From: Symbiodinium natans
Lineage: Eukaryota; Sar; Dinophyceae; Suessiales; Symbiodiniaceae
Length of the DNA stretch: 64,000 nucleotides
Assembly: GCA_905221605.1 (NCBI GenBank)
Contig: CAJNDS010000046.1
Coordinates: 62,001-126,000, forward strand
Direction of reading: 5' to 3'
The notes beneath the pieces were generated by a model. The model did no database searches. It was given only the letters and a program-made list of their open reading frames with translations, and was not told the origin of the DNA. The number at the start of each line of letters is the position of its first letter. Position 1 is the first letter of the stretch. Both the position numbers and the translations under genes were made by a program. Below are positions 36,383 to 47,401 of the stretch, piece by piece.

Positions 36383-39300
36383 GGTTTCAGGGTTTAGTTT
36401 AGGATACACAGACGGATGAAGATGCCTGGAAGTTATACCGTGCGTCTGAGATACAAAGCCTATACTCTTGCTTTTAGAGCTTCTTCGGGTTTGGGTTTTC
36501 TGCATGGTTCGTGTTGCTTCCGCCATTTCTTACAATGTGCGCACTGGTTGAAGTACTCGAGCCCTGGACCTACACCCTAAGAAGGCATGTCTGTAAGCTC
36601 TGCTAAAGCACTGAGGAAGTTGAAGGAGCAGATGGAAATCCTGAAGGCCTTGCCTTCTTCAGACATGTGTTGGAGGGCTTTCTGTTTCGGGTTTAGGGCT
36701 TAGAGGTGTAGAGCCTCTCCGTGGTGATCAAGACTGTTCATGACTTCGAGGGCTCGAGGCTATCTTTTTTTTTGGAACCTTGAACCGTTTAGGATTGCAG
36801 GGTTTGTCGGTGCTTTGATAGCTTCGGGTCGCATGCGTAGGCTTGTTTCAAGATGCCTGCCTTATCTAGGGCCATGATGACAAGGCCCATTCTCAAGAAC
36901 TCCCTGAGACCTCCCTATGCCTTCTTCAAGCTCTCTCAGGCTTCGAAATATGGGATCTGGTGGCCCCCCTGAACTGGACCATCGATATTTGGTATGGTCT
37001 CATCAGAGTTCCAGGAGCGTGAGATCACGGCGAAGATCCACGAGCAGCGGATCCAAACTGAGCACGGGGCCTAGGACTCGAGGGTTTCGGGCCTCAGTTT
37101 GTCTTGTTGGGTTTCCTAGTTTTGGGCTTGTGGCGTTTTCGAGTGTAACACGCGCTTTAAGGGCATTACAGGGCTTAGACTTAGACTTGGAACCACAGGG
37201 GCGTCAACTGGGCTTTGTAGGGCTTAGCGATTTCCATCTGCACCCCTACCTGGGATCGGCATTGTCTGAAAGTTGGTTAGTAGGTATAAGGAAGGAAAGA
37301 ATGGGGTGTAGGGTATAGGGGTTTGGGGCTTGGTACTATTAATCCATTCGGGCATGCATCCCTGGATGAAAAGTTTCAAGCTTCGTGGCCTCTAGCACGC
37401 TGCTGTGGAAGCACTCAAGGAGTAGCGGACTTCCTAGGATTGTCGTTTCCCCTACGCCGGCTAGCGGGGTACTTACAACATGGCTTGAAAACTATACAGT
37501 GCTGCTTGTCAAGCCTCATGGCTCACACGTTGTGTCAGGGGTCCACGGGAAAGAGGGTGGGCTGTGGTTGCAGTTCTTGAAGCTGGCGGGTCGAACTATC
37601 GGCCCGGCGCAGCATTGAGGCTTATCAAGACATACTTGGCCGTATCATTGTCCGGCGACTCTCTTTGTGGAATCTCCCTTGGCGTCCTTCCCTTCAGGGT
37701 TGAAGATTTTGGGCTGAGGTACGGGTGAGTGCTTGCGTACGATACCAATGCCCAAGATATCTGTCCTGCAGATCGAAGCCTCCCAGGGTCAGCCTCTACT
37801 GCTTCGCCTTGATGATGCCCTTTGGGTGCCCCCCCTCCCCCCCCGCCCCCCCCTTGACCCCCCCCCCGACCCCCCCCCCCCCCCCCCCAATGCGGTTTGG
37901 GGTTTTGGGGCTTGGCACCTGCGTGGTCTCGGGTTTGTAGGGTTTGGGGTTTGGGGTTTACAGCCCAGGAGTCGGACTCGAAGGTTCAGTTGAGTTTAGG
38001 GTTTTGGGGTGTTGGGCTTCTTGGGTTTAGGGTTGCTTCCGGCTGTTTCAGGCTTTTGGTTTGAGGGTTTAGGGTTTTAGGCTTTAGGGTTTTGACCCGG
38101 AGGCTGTTCGTAGTACTCTGTGACACGACTGAACCATACAAAATCGAGGGGGGTGGGTGTGTACCTACTTCCACACATGTAGCCCTCTTGGTTGGGTCAC
38201 CATGGCTTCAATGTCTTGGGTGTCTGATCATATGAGTTCGTATCTATACGCATGTGTCAAAAAGGCATTGTGTGATCTTGGACGTGAGGCGGCCCTGACC
38301 ATTCAGTCTCGCTGTGCTGTCTCAAGTGGCTTGTCAAAGAGGTCGCCGAAATGGGCTAGCAGCCATGGGCTTGGCAACCCCTACACCCCACTGAGGGGCC
38401 CTTCAAATCTAAACCCAAACCTTCCTAAACCCTGAACCCTAAACCCTAAACCCTAAACCCTAAACCCTAAACCCTAAACCCGCTAAACTTAGCAGCTTTG
38501 TCGCTTGTTGGCACCCCAGGTCGAAATCGTAAACACCTCGCGCCGCCAGGTACGAGGCAGGACTTCTCCTGGAGCAGAAGAAGCAAGGCTTCTCCCGAAC
38601 AATCTCGGATTTGGAGGGGTGGATGGTTCTTGCTCCCCTCCTTTTCTCCAACCCTTGGAGCCCAGTGCTTCTGCAGAGAATCCCACAGGGTAAGCCCGAG
38701 TTTGGCTAAACCTTAAACCCGCCCTGAACCAAACTTTAAACCCTAAACCCTCAAGTTCGAGCCGCCAGTGCAAGTTCAATCCAGAGAGGGTTTTTTTTTA
38801 GGGGTGTTGGGGCTGTTTGGGGTTTAGGGCTTCGGGTTTGCCAGGCGTTGGCATCTTCGAGTGCGATGAGCGCGGCGCTTGAAGTTCAGATTTGCCGGCC
38901 GTAGGATTTAGACAGCCACTTGCCATTAGGGTTTAGGGTTTAGGGTTTAGGGTTTAGGGTTTTAGGGTTTAGGGTTTAGAAGCGCAGAGCTTGCTCTTCA
39001 GCCTTAGACCCTAAAGCCACAAAGACGCACAAAAAGACCGAAGACCAGGAGGCCCGTAGACCCGAAGCCCTCAAGGCCCTAAGGCCCTGTTACCTTGCAC
39101 CCGAAGACTCTATAAACCCTGAAGCCCTGAACCTGATTCTGAGATGCTAGGTCCACTGCATTGTCTGAGCTCTGGGCTCAGGGATCAGGATTTCTGGTGT
39201 AGAGTTTTCGGGTGTTAGGGGTGTAGTTTATCGGGTTCAGGTATGCCAGGTTTCGGGTGCTTCGGGTTAGAGGAGCTCAGTTCCAGGCTGCACAAGACAG

Positions 39301-39937
39301 ACCCGGCATCGCAACCAACACGCACACCCTGGCACGTCACCGCCCCCTTCCCACTGCTCCGGACTCTCTCTTAAACTGTACCACCCCACCCCACCAAAGA
39401 ACAGAGACAGGCTGACTTCAACCTATCGTCCCTTTTGCAAGGTGGGCTGTGTACAGCAACCAGTCCAAGATGTCGGACGGCAATCCCTTCCCCTTTCCAG
39501 TTCACGAGGCAAGGAAGGGTGAGGGATTTAGGGTTGATCAAGCAGACCTCTCGTACACACCCCTCAGCCTTTCGGCCCTAACCTCAGGCCACTTAATCTA
39601 TGCCCTCGCCCCCCCCCCCCCCCCCCAATGAGCCCTACAGACCCAAAAGGCCCTGAATCCTGCGCCGACTGAGGGTCGTGGTTCGCGGGTGGGGGGTGGG
39701 GGTCAGCGTTGCAGGATCTGATTATAGAATATGAGTTACAGTTTTGCATCAAAGGTTAAGTGTTGTTTAGTTGTCAGACAGTTCCTCAGAATTCTTAATC
39801 CGAGGTAGTGGCCAGAACAGAGGATGCCTGGAACACCAGCTGGACACAAGATGAAGTTAAGTTTGTCCCATTGGCAGTTGTCGGCAGAACCGATTGAAGC
39901 ACAGAATGAGGACTTTGTCGAAGCGCCTAGCTTGTAG
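29325..39937 (+). CDS. Long coiled-coil protein encoded by many tiny exons
   Basis: No named family is recognised; the predicted chain is mostly charged alpha-helix, as in cytoskeletal or scaffold proteins. Best exons: 29325-29363 (AVQVDNQEAKALK), 30157-30240 (KHADKREEAPVDPNDPKL), 31144-31180, 32394-32441, 32850-32905 (AKKAAMAAMLRNVRSLAEG), 33676-33712 (QGGKNMQHKDPE), 35225-35269 (ELQAKAKEKADRAKE), 35763-35816 (IFEEKRAEEIKRLKEKQK), 36267-36304 (EEKEALQEQLKQ), 36616-36646 (KLKEQMEILK), 37009-37068 (FQEREITAKIHEQRIQTEHG), 37772-37825 (IEASQGQPLLLRLDDALW), 38550-38618 (GLLLEQKKQGFSRTISDLE), 39442-39508 (WAVYSNQSKMSDGNPFPFPV) and 39878-39937 (EPIEAQNEDFVEAPSL, TAG). Most junctions keep phase, and AG|GC donors dominate. 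The start is unknown and some exons are surely missing. Confidence 0.6.
29882..29975. mobile_element. Single MITE-like inverted repeat (family D)
   Basis: Perfect inverted repeats of about 23 bp, beginning TTAGTAGGGAATGAGGG, with an internal GAATGAGG direct repeat and a TA-rich centre. It lies in the intron between exons 29325-29363 and 30157-30240. Only one copy is seen. Confidence 0.75.
30373..30478. mobile_element. MITE family A, best-preserved copy (3-bp TSD TTA)
   Basis: The ends TTTGGGATGTTCCCC and GGGGGAACATCCCAAA are inverted. Subterminal arms are TACTAACAGTC and GACTGTTAGTA. TTA flanks both ends (30370-30372 and 30479-30481), fitting the 3-bp TWA target duplications of PIF/Harbinger-type elements. 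It lies in an intron of the coiled-coil gene. No coding capacity. Confidence 0.88.
31182..31266. repeat. TTTAGGG array starting at a probable splice donor
   Basis: About 12 perfect units. The first repeat supplies the donor GTTTAG directly after exon 31144-31180. Confidence 0.92.
31814..31910. mobile_element. MITE family A, copy 4
   Basis: Left arm CTTATACTAACAGTCC, right arm GGATTGTTAGTGTAAGG followed by AGCATCCCAA. The left terminus is decayed. It lies in an intron of the coiled-coil gene. Confidence 0.82.
32057..32169. mobile_element. MITE family B, copy 2 (113 bp, 4-bp TSD CATA)
   Basis: The ends CTAGGATGCCCAGTAG and GGTTACTGGGCAGCCTAG are inverted. CATA is duplicated at 32053-32056 and 32170-32173. 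The interior matches the copies at 395 and 49543, including GGGGGGTTTAGGTTCCC. It is intronic. Confidence 0.88.
33113..33221. mobile_element. MITE family C, copy 2 (3-bp TSD TCA)
   Basis: CCCAAAGGATCCATGTACCT and its complement form near-perfect terminal inverted repeats. TCA follows the right end and the left flank ends TTCA, fitting a 3-bp duplication. It lies in an intron between coiled-coil exons. Confidence 0.83.
34085..34270. mobile_element. Family B relative carrying an internal TTTAGGG array
   Basis: Ends TACTAGAC and GTCTAGTA. The interior shares the family B order (CCCTTGTTCCCTTAT ... GGCTCCCTTGCAAAGCCC ... AAAAAGGGC). Where family B has a single GGGTTTAGG, this element holds about eight TTTAGGG units (34150-34204). 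No clear target duplication. Confidence 0.65.
35827..35935. repeat. TTTAGGG array (about 14 units, with TTTAGGGG variants)
   Basis: It begins 10 nt after the GC donor of exon 35763-35816. The following intron end is also G-rich, an exception to the G-then-C pattern. Confidence 0.93.
38157..38435 (+). other. Unique 280-bp block with an open frame
   Basis: Repeat-free sequence with a 92-codon open frame (contains SSYLYACVKKALCDLGREAA). It lies between coiled-coil exons and has no clear splice edges. It could be an exon of unknown phase or unique intron sequence. Confidence 0.3.
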
Positions 39938-40056
39938 TGTTATTTTTTGGTGTTTAGAGGTTTACCCCGCCCACCCAAACAAAGCTTGCGGGAACAGAAC
40001 TGCACGTACAACTCAGCACACAGACAATGCTTCCAATTGCACAATCTGCCGCGCAG

Positions 40057-40959
40057 GTCACAGGGCCCAACGGCGCACCCCAGCTTAGTTTCATGTTTTG
40101 TGTCATTCATGGATGGGTTTACGCATTGTTGGCCAGACGTGCTCATCTCAAATGCAGATGTGTCTTGTTTGTTTCCTTTGTGTGCTCCTGAGCGCAGTGC
40201 CGGATTCGAGGCTACAAATCTGAGATTGAGCTGGATGTAGCGCGTAGCTGTGGGCCAGTGGGTCTTTGCAGGTTTGGGGTTGGGTGGGCGACTAAAGAAC
40301 CACAGCATCTGCAGGAGGAGGAACACTCAGCCCCCAAAACCTTCCTATCTCTGTCGTCGACATGCTGTGGCACACAGCCAATACTGATATTGATCTCCTA
40401 AATGCTGGATACACTGGACCCTAGACCCTCAGATCGCTACAACTTCAACCCTCTGGGTTCAGGGTTTTGTTCGCGCTGCGCACCCGACATCCCTAACAGT
40501 CCTTGGCCCTCCAGCTTAAATCATCCCGATGTTTCTCTCCCGGGCTGTTTAATAAGGGCAGAAATGCACCCAAACCCCAAGCTCTGCAACTTGTGTTGTA
40601 AAGCACTGCTCCTGCGAGCACCTCAACTCCCGAATCTCAACAGGCTCAGCTTTCTTTAGTAGGGGCAGGATCCACTCTGCACCCCGATAGACAAAAGCGT
40701 GGACCATGTTACATGTGTTCTTAGGTGAGTGGTTGTTCTTATTGGTCTTTGACCCATATCATCATCTTGTTTAGTGCCTTCACCATCACTATCACTGTCG
40801 CTATTGCTACTACATCATGCATGCTTAATGTTGGTTTCTGCAGTTTCCAAGGAACCCGTCTCGCTCTTTGTTCCGCTTGGTGGCCGATGGCACACGGCGC
40901 TGAACCGCGACGTGGATAGCAAGAGTTCACTAGCAACCACCAAAGGCCCAAACATATGA
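40057..40959 (+). CDS. Small unrecognised protein, three or four exons
   Basis: Exons are 40057-40116 (VTGPNGAPQLSFMFCVIHGW, donor GTTTAC), 40198-40271 (CRIRGYKSEIELDVARSCGP, donor GTTTGG), possibly one from 40315, and the terminal exon 40844-40959 (SKEPVSLFVPLGGRWHTALN), ending TGA in non-repeat sequence. The first two join in phase 0. If the exon at 40315 is real, its intron is only 43 nt. The family is unknown. The preceding coiled-coil gene probably ends at 39937, leaving a short spacer. Confidence 0.5.
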
Positions 40960-41049
40960 GGTTTTCGAGAAAGGGCTTTGGGCATATATATATATATATA
41001 TGTGCAGCTTTGAATTTGATGTTCAGGGTTTGGGGTGTAGGGTGTAGAG

Positions 41050-41222
41050 TTGGGGTTTGAAAAGGACGCCCTCGAAATCCAAGTCCTAGGTCAAATGCTC
41101 GGCTCGAGCCAGCCCAACTGTGTTCGAGTTACTGCCCAGAAATATGTACAGTTCGTTCGCACCCTTGAGCTTGATGGTTTTTTGCTTGGGTTCAGAAGAG
41201 AGACCCCAAGGGGGTGTTGGGT
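41050..41222 (+). CDS. Candidate isolated exon
   Basis: An open frame of good composition (EKDALEIQVLGQMLGSSQPN, then RVTAQKYVQFVRTLELDGFL) between repeat blocks. Splice edges are uncertain. It may be an early exon of the next gene. Confidence 0.4.
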
Positions 41223-41476
41223 GTGGGCCCTAAACCCTAAACCCTAAACCCTATAAACCCTAAACCCTAAAACCCTAAACCCTCCGTGGCCATCCCATGG
41301 ATGTGTAGACATTGGAGACAGCTTGGTTGAACTTTGCTAGCGGTCGTCGTAGACTGGAGAGCTGCAAGCCGCAACAGTTCAAAGACCCACGCTACTCGAC
41401 AACTCTGTGACCAGCATCCTCAAGCCTAAACGTTCACAAGTGCAACAGCGTCCACCGAGGTGATGTCTTCAATCAG

Positions 41477-44400
41477 GTTTGGCTCAAGGCTGCGTGGCAT
41501 GTGGGTGTTGAGGGCTCCGTAGCACACAGGGCTCTACGAACCCTCAAGCCTGATTCCTAAACCCTAAGCGGCGCTGGCTTTTGTCGTGCTTTCGGGTTCA
41601 GCTGGCGAGCCCGCATTGCGAGGCCTAAGGGGGTTAGGGCGGGTTTAGCTTAGGGTTTAGACTTCAGTTTAGGTGTTGCGGTTCGGGGGTCCAGGGCTTT
41701 GCTTCAACCGCGCCTGTTCCAAGCCTGATGCTTTACTTTCTTCCCCATTGAAGGCAGGGTGCAGGCACAGGGATGCTTCTAGGCGTCAGATGTAGACTCA
41801 TAGCGTTTCGCAGCAGCTAGAGTCAAGGCACCCGTTTCACCCAGGTGCACCTAGCTAAGCCCGAAACCCTAAACTGCACTCCCTACACCCTGAAACCCTA
41901 TCCCCTGCGCACGGCTCTTCCTGCGTGGCGCCAGGTTGTGGAAGTGGATGACTATCGAAGGCACGACTGGGTGGCCGGCTCAGGGGTATGTCAATGCCTC
42001 CACCGAGTCTGAAGGCCTTCAGCCCCCGATAGACCTTCAGATGCTTCTTACATTGTTCCGTAAAAGGATGTTGTTTTCAACTCCGAGCCCAGATCGTGAA
42101 AGTGGATCCGGACTCGGTCTTCTTTCCCAGCAGGGCGCTCGGAGGGCTAAGGTTCTTGAGGTCTTTCCCTTCCCGCATTCCCCCCCCTTCCGGCCCCTTC
42201 CCCCCCCCCTTCCCCTTCCCCCTGTCTCGCCTCACATAGTGTCTGCGCACTACTTCGGGATGCACATGAAAAGTGGAACCAAGGGCTTTGGGGTGGGGCT
42301 TAAATACCTGAACCTGAAACGCTGACCTAAATCCCTAAACAGGCTGGACCCTGACCCGGAACCCTGCATCCACTGACCATTCATGTCTTGTCCTTGGAGG
42401 CCACCAAGAGACCTCTCCCCAAACCCCAAAACACCAAACCCGGAAGCCGTTTAAGTGGGAGTCGGTTGTCTACTTCAGTACTCTATCTCATCATTTACAG
42501 GTGCCCACCTGTAGATATCCTGCATCCGAGCTCCTGTTGTATAGTTCACGACTGCAACAAACTAGAAACAGTAGTTTATAACAGTTATAAACTCACAACA
42601 ATAGCAATGCTCAAACTCTAGCAGAATTAGCAATAACCAATGGTCATAGTTCTACTCATCAGAATGGTCATACCCACACCTTAAAACCCTAAACCCACCC
42701 CACCCCCGAAAAACTCCAAACCCTAAACCCCAAACCCTAACGCCCCCCCCCCCCCGTTTAAAGAAGACAAGAGCAACTCTGCATGCCGCCCAGAGCGCCT
42801 CAAACAAGTGATCGGACGGCGGTCGCCGCACCTTGGCCAAAGTGACCTTAGGGTTTAGGGTTTTAAGGTTTAGGGTTTTAGGGTTTAGGGTTTTAAGGGT
42901 TTGGGGTTTTAGAGTTTTAGGGTTTTAGGGTTCGGGGTGAAACCCTCTACGCAAGCTGGATTAGGAGATGTGGTGTTTTGGGTTTAGGGGTTGTTCAAAG
43001 GGCCACTTGAGGGATGCAATCAAAAACCTTCACCCCAGTCACCCCAACTTCTCAAACCCTGAGGCCAGCGTCCTGAACCTTAAGCCCTCCCCCTGCGCCC
43101 TGAACCCTCAGCCCTCTCCCTTGGCCCTAAAGCCCTGTAAGCGCGCTGGCTTGAGTTTGGGTTCAGGGTGTGGGGTTGCAGGTGTCGGTCTTGGTGCAAT
43201 TTACAATCTAGACTTCGAGGAGGAGGCGAAACACAATGAAAAGCCCGTTCTCAGCGCACCTTTCACGAGGCTTCCAGGCGCCTTGAGTCATCACCATACC
43301 TTCAAAACCCAGAATCCAACACTCTGACCCCTAAAATAAAATTTTGGGAACCCTGCTGCCCGAGAAACGAGATTATTCCGTAGAGCTTCGAGTCCAACCT
43401 CCCATGCTTGTTCCAGTAGTTTTGAGATCTCGACCAGTGGCCACGAAAGTATAGGGCTTACCAGAAGTCCCATGAGGCCTCACTGGCTGATCCCTAAAGT
43501 GTCCCAACCCTACGTGGCGACTTTGAAACTCGAAGCACCCAAAGCTCAGGGTTTAGGGTTTATTTATGTTGGTGCAGGGTTGTATACAAGGCCTTGATGA
43601 CAACCTCGTTAGGCTTGTAGCGAAAGCCGTGACATGGCACGGCTTGGCATCGCGACCAGTCTGCAACAAACTGGGGGCAACCGTCGACATATGTCAATCG
43701 AGTTACCCTAAAACCTAAACCCTGGCACGTGATGAACGCAAGGAGTAAGGGCGCCCATCTGTCAATCCACTCGTTCACTGTTACGGCGGGCTCTTGGTAA
43801 CACAAGCCGCCGTGTGAAGGGTTACCCGAAACACAACCCTCTCGCAATCTCCGGCGTCCTGCGCCATACTTCATCCACCCGCTAAAGCATGCCCTAAGCC
43901 CTATGAATCCTCAACACCTTCGCCCCTCTAAAGCTACACCCTAAACCCCAAGAGCCATGTAGGATAGCCTAAGACCTGAACAAACCCCACCACTTGGGGA
44001 ACCGGAGGTCTATAGGGTTTAGGGTTTAGGGTTTAGGGTTTAGGGTTTAGGGGGGCAAAGTTTCAACGAACTCCACCCACAGAGGCTCAGCGGCGTCCAC
44101 ACCATGGGTCCTGAGCCGCCGAAGGTGGCTAATCCGAGTCGTTTCATGTGTTGCTTATTTTTTGTTGTTGAGGGTTCCTTTTTTTTTTAATTTTTTGTTG
44201 TTGAGGGTTCCTTTTTTTTGCAGGTCTTGGGGGTTCAGGATTTATGGTGTCAGGTGAGAGTTTTGTGTTTTTGTTGGTTTGGGTTGTCGGTTGCTGCAGT
44301 TTTTCGGGTTGTCGGGTTGAAGCACCCGGATTGCACTGACTAGGACCTACAAAAGCCCTACGAGCAAGCGCACGGCCCAGAGCTCTTGCCACAAAACGTC

Positions 44401-44817
44401 TTCCTTGAGGCTCCCTAAGGCTTCTGAATAGGGTTTAGGGTTTAGGGTTTAGGGTTTACGGTTTAGGGTTTAGGGTTTAGGGTTTAGGGTTAGGGTTTAG
44501 GGTTTAGGGTTTAGGGTTTAACGTTTAGGGATGTGGGTTCCCTTAAACGGAGTTTTCTTGGGGCTGTCTCAAGCTGGCGACCTTCAAGATGGAGCTTCAA
44601 CCTGTGTCAACCTGTGCAGTAAGAGACATGGTGGTGGAACGATTGCGAGGCGGCAGAGCAAGAGCAAGACTCCGTCTGCCTTGAAAAGGGGCGGTAAGCG
44701 AACGACCGATGGCCTGCTGATTTCGGAAGATGCGCGGACGCCACTCCAGACGAGGAGGATTATTGCTTCATGGCTGGCGCGAGTGTCGAGCCTGATCGTC
44801 CAGACGTCATCCTCTGA
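41477..44817 (+). CDS. Unrecognised protein with phase-consistent exons and acidic tail
   Basis: The family is unknown. Exons: 41477-41518 (VWLKAAWHVGVEGS), 41602-41622, 41758-41784 (GAGTGMLLG), 41935-41985 (VVEVDDYRRHDWVAGSG, donor GTATGT), 42093-42160 (IVKVDPDSVFFPSRALGGLR), 42240 to about 42284 (VCALLRDAHEKWNQ), 43417 to about 43549 (SFEISTSGHESIGLTRSPMR), 44083-44124 (RLSGVHTMGPEPPK), 44344-44409 (DLQKPYEQAHGPELLPQNVF), 44626-44693 (TWWWNDCEAAEQEQDSVCLE, donor GTAAGC) and 44730-44817 (DATPDEEDYCFMAGASVEPD), ending TGA. Phases agree at nearly every junction. The intron 42161-42239 is a short pure pyrimidine tract, and 44694-44729 would be a 36-nt intron. The 5' end is not fixed. Confidence 0.58.
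44434..44522. repeat. TTTAGGG array (about 12 units)
   Basis: Includes one TTACGG and one TTAGGG (hexamer) variant. It lies in the intron between exons 44344-44409 and 44626-44693. Confidence 0.92.
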
Positions 44818-45104
44818 GAGACAAGGAGGTGGCATTCTGGGTTCAGGGTGTTCAAGTTGGAGTTAAGGATCTAGCTTAGGTTTTCAGGCTTCGGGTTCAA
44901 GCTCGAAGCCTAGAGCTTGGTGTGTCTTGAGCCCTCGAGCATCAGGGTGTTTGTTCAAGGTTTAGGCCCCTAGAAAACTTTAGAGATTGGGACTCCCAAG
45001 TACCTCAAAACTCCAAGGCCCAAGCACAAGCAGCCCTTGAAATCCTCAACCCTCGATTCTGACCCCTCCAACAACCCTCAACATCCTCAAGTCCAAACTC
45101 TCTA

Positions 45105-45127
45105 CCGCCCCCCCCCCCCCCCCCCCC
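45105..45127. repeat. Poly-C tract
   Basis: A run of about 20 C. Other long C or G runs lie at 2557-2576, 8628-8643, 31467-31484, 32529-32550, 39609-39626, 55243-55255, 59302-59328, 60072-60088 and 63137-63159. Confidence 0.85.
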
Positions 45128-45180
45128 TTCCTCCCAAAACCCAAACCTACACTTCCTCTACCAGAAAAAAAAACTCGAAA

Positions 45181-45243
45181 CCCCAAAACCCCAAAACCCC
45201 AAAACCCCAAAACCCCAAAACCCCAAAACCCCAAAACCCCAAA
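45181..45243. repeat. CCCCAAAA octamer array
   Basis: Nearly eight perfect units of CCCCAAAA (TTTTGGGG on the other strand), the sequence of hypotrich ciliate telomeres. Its setting among CCCTAAA-type repeats suggests it arose locally from variant heptamers. Confidence 0.95.
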
Positions 45244-45259
45244 CCCTGCCTGTGCTGAG

Positions 45260-47208
45260 TTGGACTGCAAGTACTGCAAGCCTCAGCCTCGGAACTCAGG
45301 GCTAAGGGTTTAGGGTTTAGGGTTTAGGATTTAGGGTTTAGGGTCGCCTCGGCTACTTGTATATAGAGAATTTTACGGTTCAGTTCCTAGGAGGTGGGGC
45401 TTAGGAGGAGTGCACGGGCTTGGGATTGGCACAGGGCGCTTCGTAGCTCTCGGTGGGTTTTTAGGATCAGCCCTCTAAACCCGAATCCCTAAATTGTTTT
45501 GGGAAGCTGTCGCCACGCAGAACTTAAGAATCCTAAGCTTGGTCTTACGAGAAACGAGGCAAGAACTTGGGGGCGTGGTCTTTGAGGGTCTGCTTGACCC
45601 CCCTAAATCTTAAATCTGGGTTTAGGGCTTCTAGAACCTTTCAGGATTTAGGGTTTTAGAAGGGGCCTCTTGGGTGTTCGGGGGCTTATGGGGCCGAAGT
45701 GGGATTATTGGAGCTCTGAAACACACTGAACTTACGCCCTGAACCCCTAAACCCCGCAGCGTCACTGGACTTAGCCCCGGAGAGCCAAAGCCCCCGGCCC
45801 AGCCTTCTCCTTGCAGCTCAATGATTCAAGCCCCTGTTTAGGAGGGAGGGTTTGAGGGTTCAAAAAGGGGTCCCCAGAACTTGCATGAACCGAGGCAACC
45901 CTGAGCACAGGATCCCGAGCAGCCCATTCCTTAACTTTCTTTACGCGGAATCAAGCATTAGAGGAATCACCTCAGCAATGCAAAGCTCGACTTCTTCAAC
46001 AACATGCAGAGCAGCCGAGCTAAACCCTTCAACCCTAACCCCTAAACCCTGAACCCTAAACCCTAAACCCCTAAACCTTCCTCCGAAGTGTCCAGGAAGC
46101 AGGGCTTTACGGACCAGCCCTGCGCCTCGCATGTGCATTGGCTGCAGTCCCAAGGCTGGCTGGGTTTTGGGGGGTTGGGGTTTCGGGTTTCTAGGGGCTA
46201 GGGTTTGAGGCTTTAGGGTTTAGGGTTTAGGCTTTAGGTTTAAGTGTTTAGGGTTTAGGAAATAGGGTTCAAGGTTTTGATTTTCGTGCAAAGTTTGGGG
46301 TTTGAGTTTAGGGTTTGGCTGTGAGGTTCTCAGGTGGTGGAAGTGGGTTTGTTTTGGGCTTAAGTCTGCTAGCAGTTTGGGGTTTAGCATGGGGCGTTGG
46401 GGTGGCTTTAAGGTCCAAAGCTTGCTGCACAGACTCAGACTGCCTTTGGAAGCGCTGTGATCTGACAGCAACCTCTAGCCCTTTGTTCCTTGACTTGCTC
46501 TCGGGCAAAAGCTAGGACCATCTTCGAACAGCTTTGTGAGGAGCAAACGTGTTGAAGCAATGCCACCGGCGCACTTTCCAAGCACTTGAGCCTGATATCG
46601 TGAATGGAAAGCCACTATCCCAACCTCAAGGAAAATGAGTCTTAGAAGCGAAAGCCAGAAACCCTAAATGCGTGGAAGCCCTCTGCACGTTTAGGGTTTC
46701 GGGGTACGGAGAACCTGAAGCTTACAAACCCCTTATCTGTCAAGCCCGAGAGTGGCCAGGGCACACCTGCCGGGATGCTTTGATGTCTGTGGCAAGGCTC
46801 GGGGGTCCCATTTTCTGAGTGACGCCTTAGGATTTGTGAGGTTTTGGCAGGGCTGTGCATGCGTGTACCTTTAATGTGTATATGCATGTACAATACATAC
46901 ATATATATATATATCTATGTACATATAAGATATATATGTGCATCATTTATTTTTGCATTTACTTATTTATTCATTTTGCATGTGTGTATTTATTCAATAC
47001 TCTATATTCTACGTGTAGCTGCCGTTCCATTCCTTGTTCACTGATTGGGTCTTTGGGTCTGTGGTGGGCTTGCGCTGGGGGTTTGGGGCTGCCAAAGGTA
47101 CAAGTTACTAGCAGGGCTTGCAAGGCGTTGATTCAAGAAGCTGTGCGGGCCGCTGGCATTCGGAGTCTTCAGAACCTTCAGTCGTTTTTCAGAAGAAGGA
47201 ACTCCTAG
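45260..47208 (+). CDS. Unrecognised protein ending in a basic helix
   Basis: The family is unknown. Exons: 45260-45300 (LDCKYCKPQPRNS, with CxxC), 45521-45574 (NLRILSLVLRETRQELGG), 45962-46018 (RNHLSNAKLDFFNNMQSSR, GC donor), 46096-46154 (EAGLYGPALRLACALAAVPR, GC donor, phase 2) and the terminal exon 47115-47208 (ALIQEAVRAAGIRSLQNLQS then FFRRRNS, TAG). The last two join in phase 2 into one continuous helix-like stretch. A separate frame at 45760-45841 ends with TAG and may mark the end of an earlier gene, in which case this model should be split there. Confidence 0.5.
46868..47012. repeat. AT-rich tract with TA microsatellite
   Basis: Sequence with long TA and ATTT runs, unlike the GC-balanced surroundings. 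It lies in the intron before the exon at 47115. No gene is seen. Confidence 0.8.
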
Positions 47209-47401
47209 TTCTTCTCACACCCAAGCCCCGAGTCCAAGCCTCGAAGCCCGTGTGAGGCCCCCATGCCCTAAACCCATACCCTACAATACCTTCCCCCCCC
47301 AAAACCCTAAACCCTACACCCTAAATCCTAAACCCTAAACCCACCCCAAGACCCCAAACCCCGAGTACCCCAAAAAGGGGGCAATACATGGAACCAACAA
47401 G

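Noticed and set aside
43560..43874. 104-codon minus-strand frame with several Cys
   Set aside because: It reads through a degenerate telomere-type segment (GLGFR), and the plus strand is also open. There is no family match and no splice logic for a minus-strand gene.
46220..46508. Minus-strand frames rich in LNPKP and similar words
   Set aside because: LNPKP, TLNPKP and similar strings are translations of CCCTAAACCC and its variants, and recur wherever the repeat is read in this frame.
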